DNA from: Timema cristinae
Taxonomy: Eukaryota > Arthropoda > Insecta > Phasmatodea > Timematidae
NCBI GenBank assembly: GCA_039000515.1
Contig: JBCFYV010000012.1
Coordinates: 45,360,167-45,424,166 of the forward strand
Reading direction: 5' to 3'
DNA: 64,000 nt
Shown: one piece after another, positions 61,900-64,000 of the stretch
How the letters are laid out: each line of letters opens with the position of its first letter
Position numbering within the stretch: position 1 is the first letter of the stretch
Made by a program: the position numbers and the translations under genes
Notes under the pieces: generated by a model
The model's database searches: none
What the model was told of the DNA's origin: nothing
The model's input: the letters and a program-made list of their open reading frames with translations, nothing else

Positions 61900-62760
61900 T
61901 ACCCCATAGAAATCAATCAAATATATTGGGACACTGACGTGACGCTGACGTACTATTTGACCTATACAATAGGATATGCCCATAGATAAGAGATACAATT
62001 AACTTATAATAAATATAAGGTTGACTTCCTTGAAAATATAAAGATACCACCAAAACAATGTTTGAGGACTTAAATTTATCATCGATATTATTATTACTAT
62101 TGGCACAACCAACAGAAAAGCCTAAAATCCATAATATTAAAGTGAAATATATCATTAATATGTGACGATACTTTAGCCAAATAAGTACACGAGTAGAGTT
62201 CATATTTTTGTACAATTTTGTGACAAATTCTTGATTTGGTCACACAATGTGAATAAAATAATAATTAGTTTATTAAGATGTGCGTTTGGACAATGTCAAA
62301 ATTACTTTTGGTTCATTTAAATAATTAACAACACTTCTTAACGAACTAGTCAATGAAAATATTTAACTGCTTCACGTTAACAAAGAAAATCACCCATATT
62401 ATTTAGGTTTAGTATTAAAAGTTTTATGTTTATACGAACCTCAAATGTACTTCTAAATAAAATGAAAATAATTAAATTTTAGTAAGATATATTTTCAATT
62501 AAGAATTTGGCAATTTCGTTTTAAATACAGGGAGGTCATCTTCAATCAAGTTTAATAAGCGTAATCTAATTTAACTCCATCTTAAAACAAGATTATATAT
62601 ATCTTTGAGGCTAGTTCATAAAATTAGATAACTACTATTAATCTAAAAGTGACCTATGGGGAATGTATTAGTAATATGATTAATGGATACGAATTAAATA
62701 GCCAAGCTGCTATATTGTTAGTTACGGTTATAGCTACATCTAGATATCATATTCCTTGCA
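61900..62760. other. Intergenic AT-rich DNA
   Basis: No gene recognised. The 100-codon minus-strand ORF at 61913-62215 has a hydrophobic stretch but no family signature. Confidence 0.35.
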
Positions 62761-62865
62761 TTTAAAAATGACACCTGGACACGTTAATCGAACCAAAGTC
62801 AGAAGTTCCGGGTTTGATTCAAATGTCCAGATATAGATGAATATGTGAAAAATGAAACATTTAAA

Positions 62866-63015
62866 GTTTTAAGAATAAAAGATCATGTATGATTCGAAGT
62901 ATGGATGTTGTTAGAGCGAAGGAAGTATACAAAGATAGGAAGTGTGGGGAAAGATAGTGATTAAGTACATTTTTTATAGCTATATTTACAGTTTCTTGTC
63001 CCCCCGGTAAAGGAA
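62866..63015 (+). mobile_element. 3' fragment of the same LINE as 33490-35390
   Basis: Collinear with the 3' end of the 33.5 kb element read on its own strand: 'agaataaaagatcatg', 'atgtatgattcgaagtatgg', 'atggatgttgtta', 'gcgaaggaagtat', 'ctatatttacagtttctt' and 'ggaaaggcgtgatta'. The copies end at the same point (gcgtgatta), which marks the 3' terminus of the family. Confidence 0.85.
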
Positions 63016-63399
63016 AGGCGTGATTATGTATGACTATATATATTAATCTTTGTATGTTACTCTTTAACAACAACAAAAAACTTCATAAATAAGTTCTGAA
63101 ATATCGCAATGAAATAATTTGGACGTCCGGTTAAAACGTAGGCTATATATTTGTTTATTAAAATCAAATAAATCGATGTTTTTTTAAACATATTCTGTCT
63201 TAAGCCACGAGATTTATGTGTTATTATTCTATTTAATGTAGATTTTCTCGCTCTGACTTAGTTGCCAAATCAATTGCAACCGAAAGAGTAATATTATTAT
63301 TATTACAGAATTCATTTTAATCTAAACTTCAAAGTGAAACTATATTTTGTATTGGTTGTTTAGTATTCACATTAGTAAACAAGTCGTGTTTATTTTACA

Positions 63400-64000
63400 A
63401 TAGCTTTTGCCCTAGACTACGCTCGCATTTAAGTTGGGGTAGTTTACGATTTTTCTGATGAATAAAATTAACTACCATCACAATTTCAGACACGTCTAAG
63501 ATGAAGGAAATATTTTATATGTCAATGACGCTTAATATTAAGGACTACCTGTGGTAAGATACCCGATTACAGGTGGCAACAAACAGCGAAGGCACACAAG
63601 GTAATATCCGGATGCGGTGGCAAAGTCTTATCAAATATAGACTTAGGTCTGACGTATTTTACAAATGGAACATTATAATTGCTATTATGCCATAGCAAGG
63701 GTTCTTTGTAGACAATGTTATGGATCTTTTATACAGGATCGGAATTAAATAGATTTTTACAATTGCTTGATCTTGAGAAAGTTACACAGAGAGCTGGACG
63801 TGAGAAAAATAGCTAGTACGTAGGTCAACACCAGCAGTTCGTAACGTCTGTCCTTGAGATTTATTTACTCTAATTGAAAATCAGACGTAGAAAGGAAACT
63901 GAACCCGCTTGAAGTCAAACAGTTTATTATTCGGGATTAGTGAAATCCTCGGAATAAATAGAGTCTTCTCTGTTCATCATCTAGTTAGTATTGTGGCTTT
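63400..64000 (-). mobile_element. Helitron remnant, C-terminal helicase part, continues past the window
   Basis: Minus-strand translation from 64000 gives FIPRISLIPNN, LFDFKRVQFPF, VNKSQGQTLRTAGVDLRTSY and FSHVQL. This is the conserved C-terminal Pif1-like helicase segment of Rep/Hel proteins (usual form ...INKSQGQSL...). Four stops lie within about 75 codons. A later NLFNSDPV and NIVYKE segment is frameshifted. The 3' terminus could lie near 63403, where the minus strand ends 'gggcaaaagctatt', close to the CTRR end of Helitrons. Confidence 0.8.

Noticed and set aside
1..64000. CRISPR arrays, bacterial operons or phage genes
   Set aside because: Intron-containing genes, SINEs and LINEs show that this is a eukaryotic chromosome. 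The tandem repeats have no unique spacers.

Overview
The window looks like an AT-rich, gene-poor stretch of an arthropod genome, most likely an insect. Three lines support this: genes with peritrophin-A type chitin-binding domains (CBM14), each with a short signal-peptide exon followed by one long exon; a heavy load of animal transposon remnants (piggyBac, non-LTR LINEs, Helitron, Ty1/copia, tRNA-derived SINEs); and a degenerate CCTAA array matching the common insect telomere unit TTAGG. The species cannot be named from the sequence.

Protein-coding layout. (1) 177-4309 (+): the 3' exon of a very large Lys/Asn/Glu-rich protein with more than 30 copies of an 18-residue repeat and a unique C-terminus; one single-base frame break. 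(2) 10995-7331 (-): a complete two-exon gene for a 226-residue secreted protein with three Cys-rich chitin-binding-like modules joined by Thr/Ser linkers. (3) 32738-41256 (+): a two-exon gene with a signal-peptide exon, a 3.9 kb intron and a 4.6 kb exon that encodes a Ser/Ala/Pro-rich region, a 63-residue (189 bp) tandem repeat array, two CBM14 domains and a long Lys/Glu/Gln-rich helical tail; several small indels break the frame. (4) 51668-55258 (+): a two-exon gene for a 138-residue secreted protein with one CBM14 domain, closely related to the domains of gene 3. Genes 2-4 all have a first exon of 42 or 51 nt that ends in phase 0 inside the signal peptide, so they look like one family of extracellular chitin- or cuticle-associated proteins. 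Gene 1 is compatible with this plan, but its first exon lies outside the window. The common theme is low-complexity, repeat-expanded extracellular protein, probably in cuticle, gut lining or saliva; tissue and function are inference.

Non-genic layout. 4.3-7.3 kb: AT-rich repeats. 8-11 kb: intron of gene 2 with a LINE tail. 11-21 kb: Ty1/copia relic, AT-rich dispersed repeats, SINEs. 21.2-28.2 kb: a long dispersed repeat split by a decayed piggyBac element with candidate inverted repeats, then a 0.7 kb CATA microsatellite. 30.4-31.7 kb: a degenerate 57 bp satellite. 33.5-35.4 kb: decayed LINE in the intron of gene 3. 42.9-46.2 kb: SINE, second copy of the long repeat, a nested foldback element, second CATA array. 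50.7-54.5 kb: LINE fragment, SINEs, telomere-like array. 56.8-59.75 kb: a decayed non-LTR retrotransposon (-) interrupted by a truncated SINE. 61-63 kb: second SINE family and a 3' fragment of the 33.5 kb LINE. 63.4-64.0 kb: the helicase end of a Helitron running off the window.

The best candidates for undescribed biology are the two repeat-expanded secreted proteins (genes 1 and 3) and the shared signal-exon architecture. Among the mobile elements they are the nested foldback element and the two SINE families with different tRNA heads but the same 3' tail. All frame breaks in genes 1 and 3 are small indels without nonsense substitutions, so sequencing or assembly error is a live alternative to gene decay.
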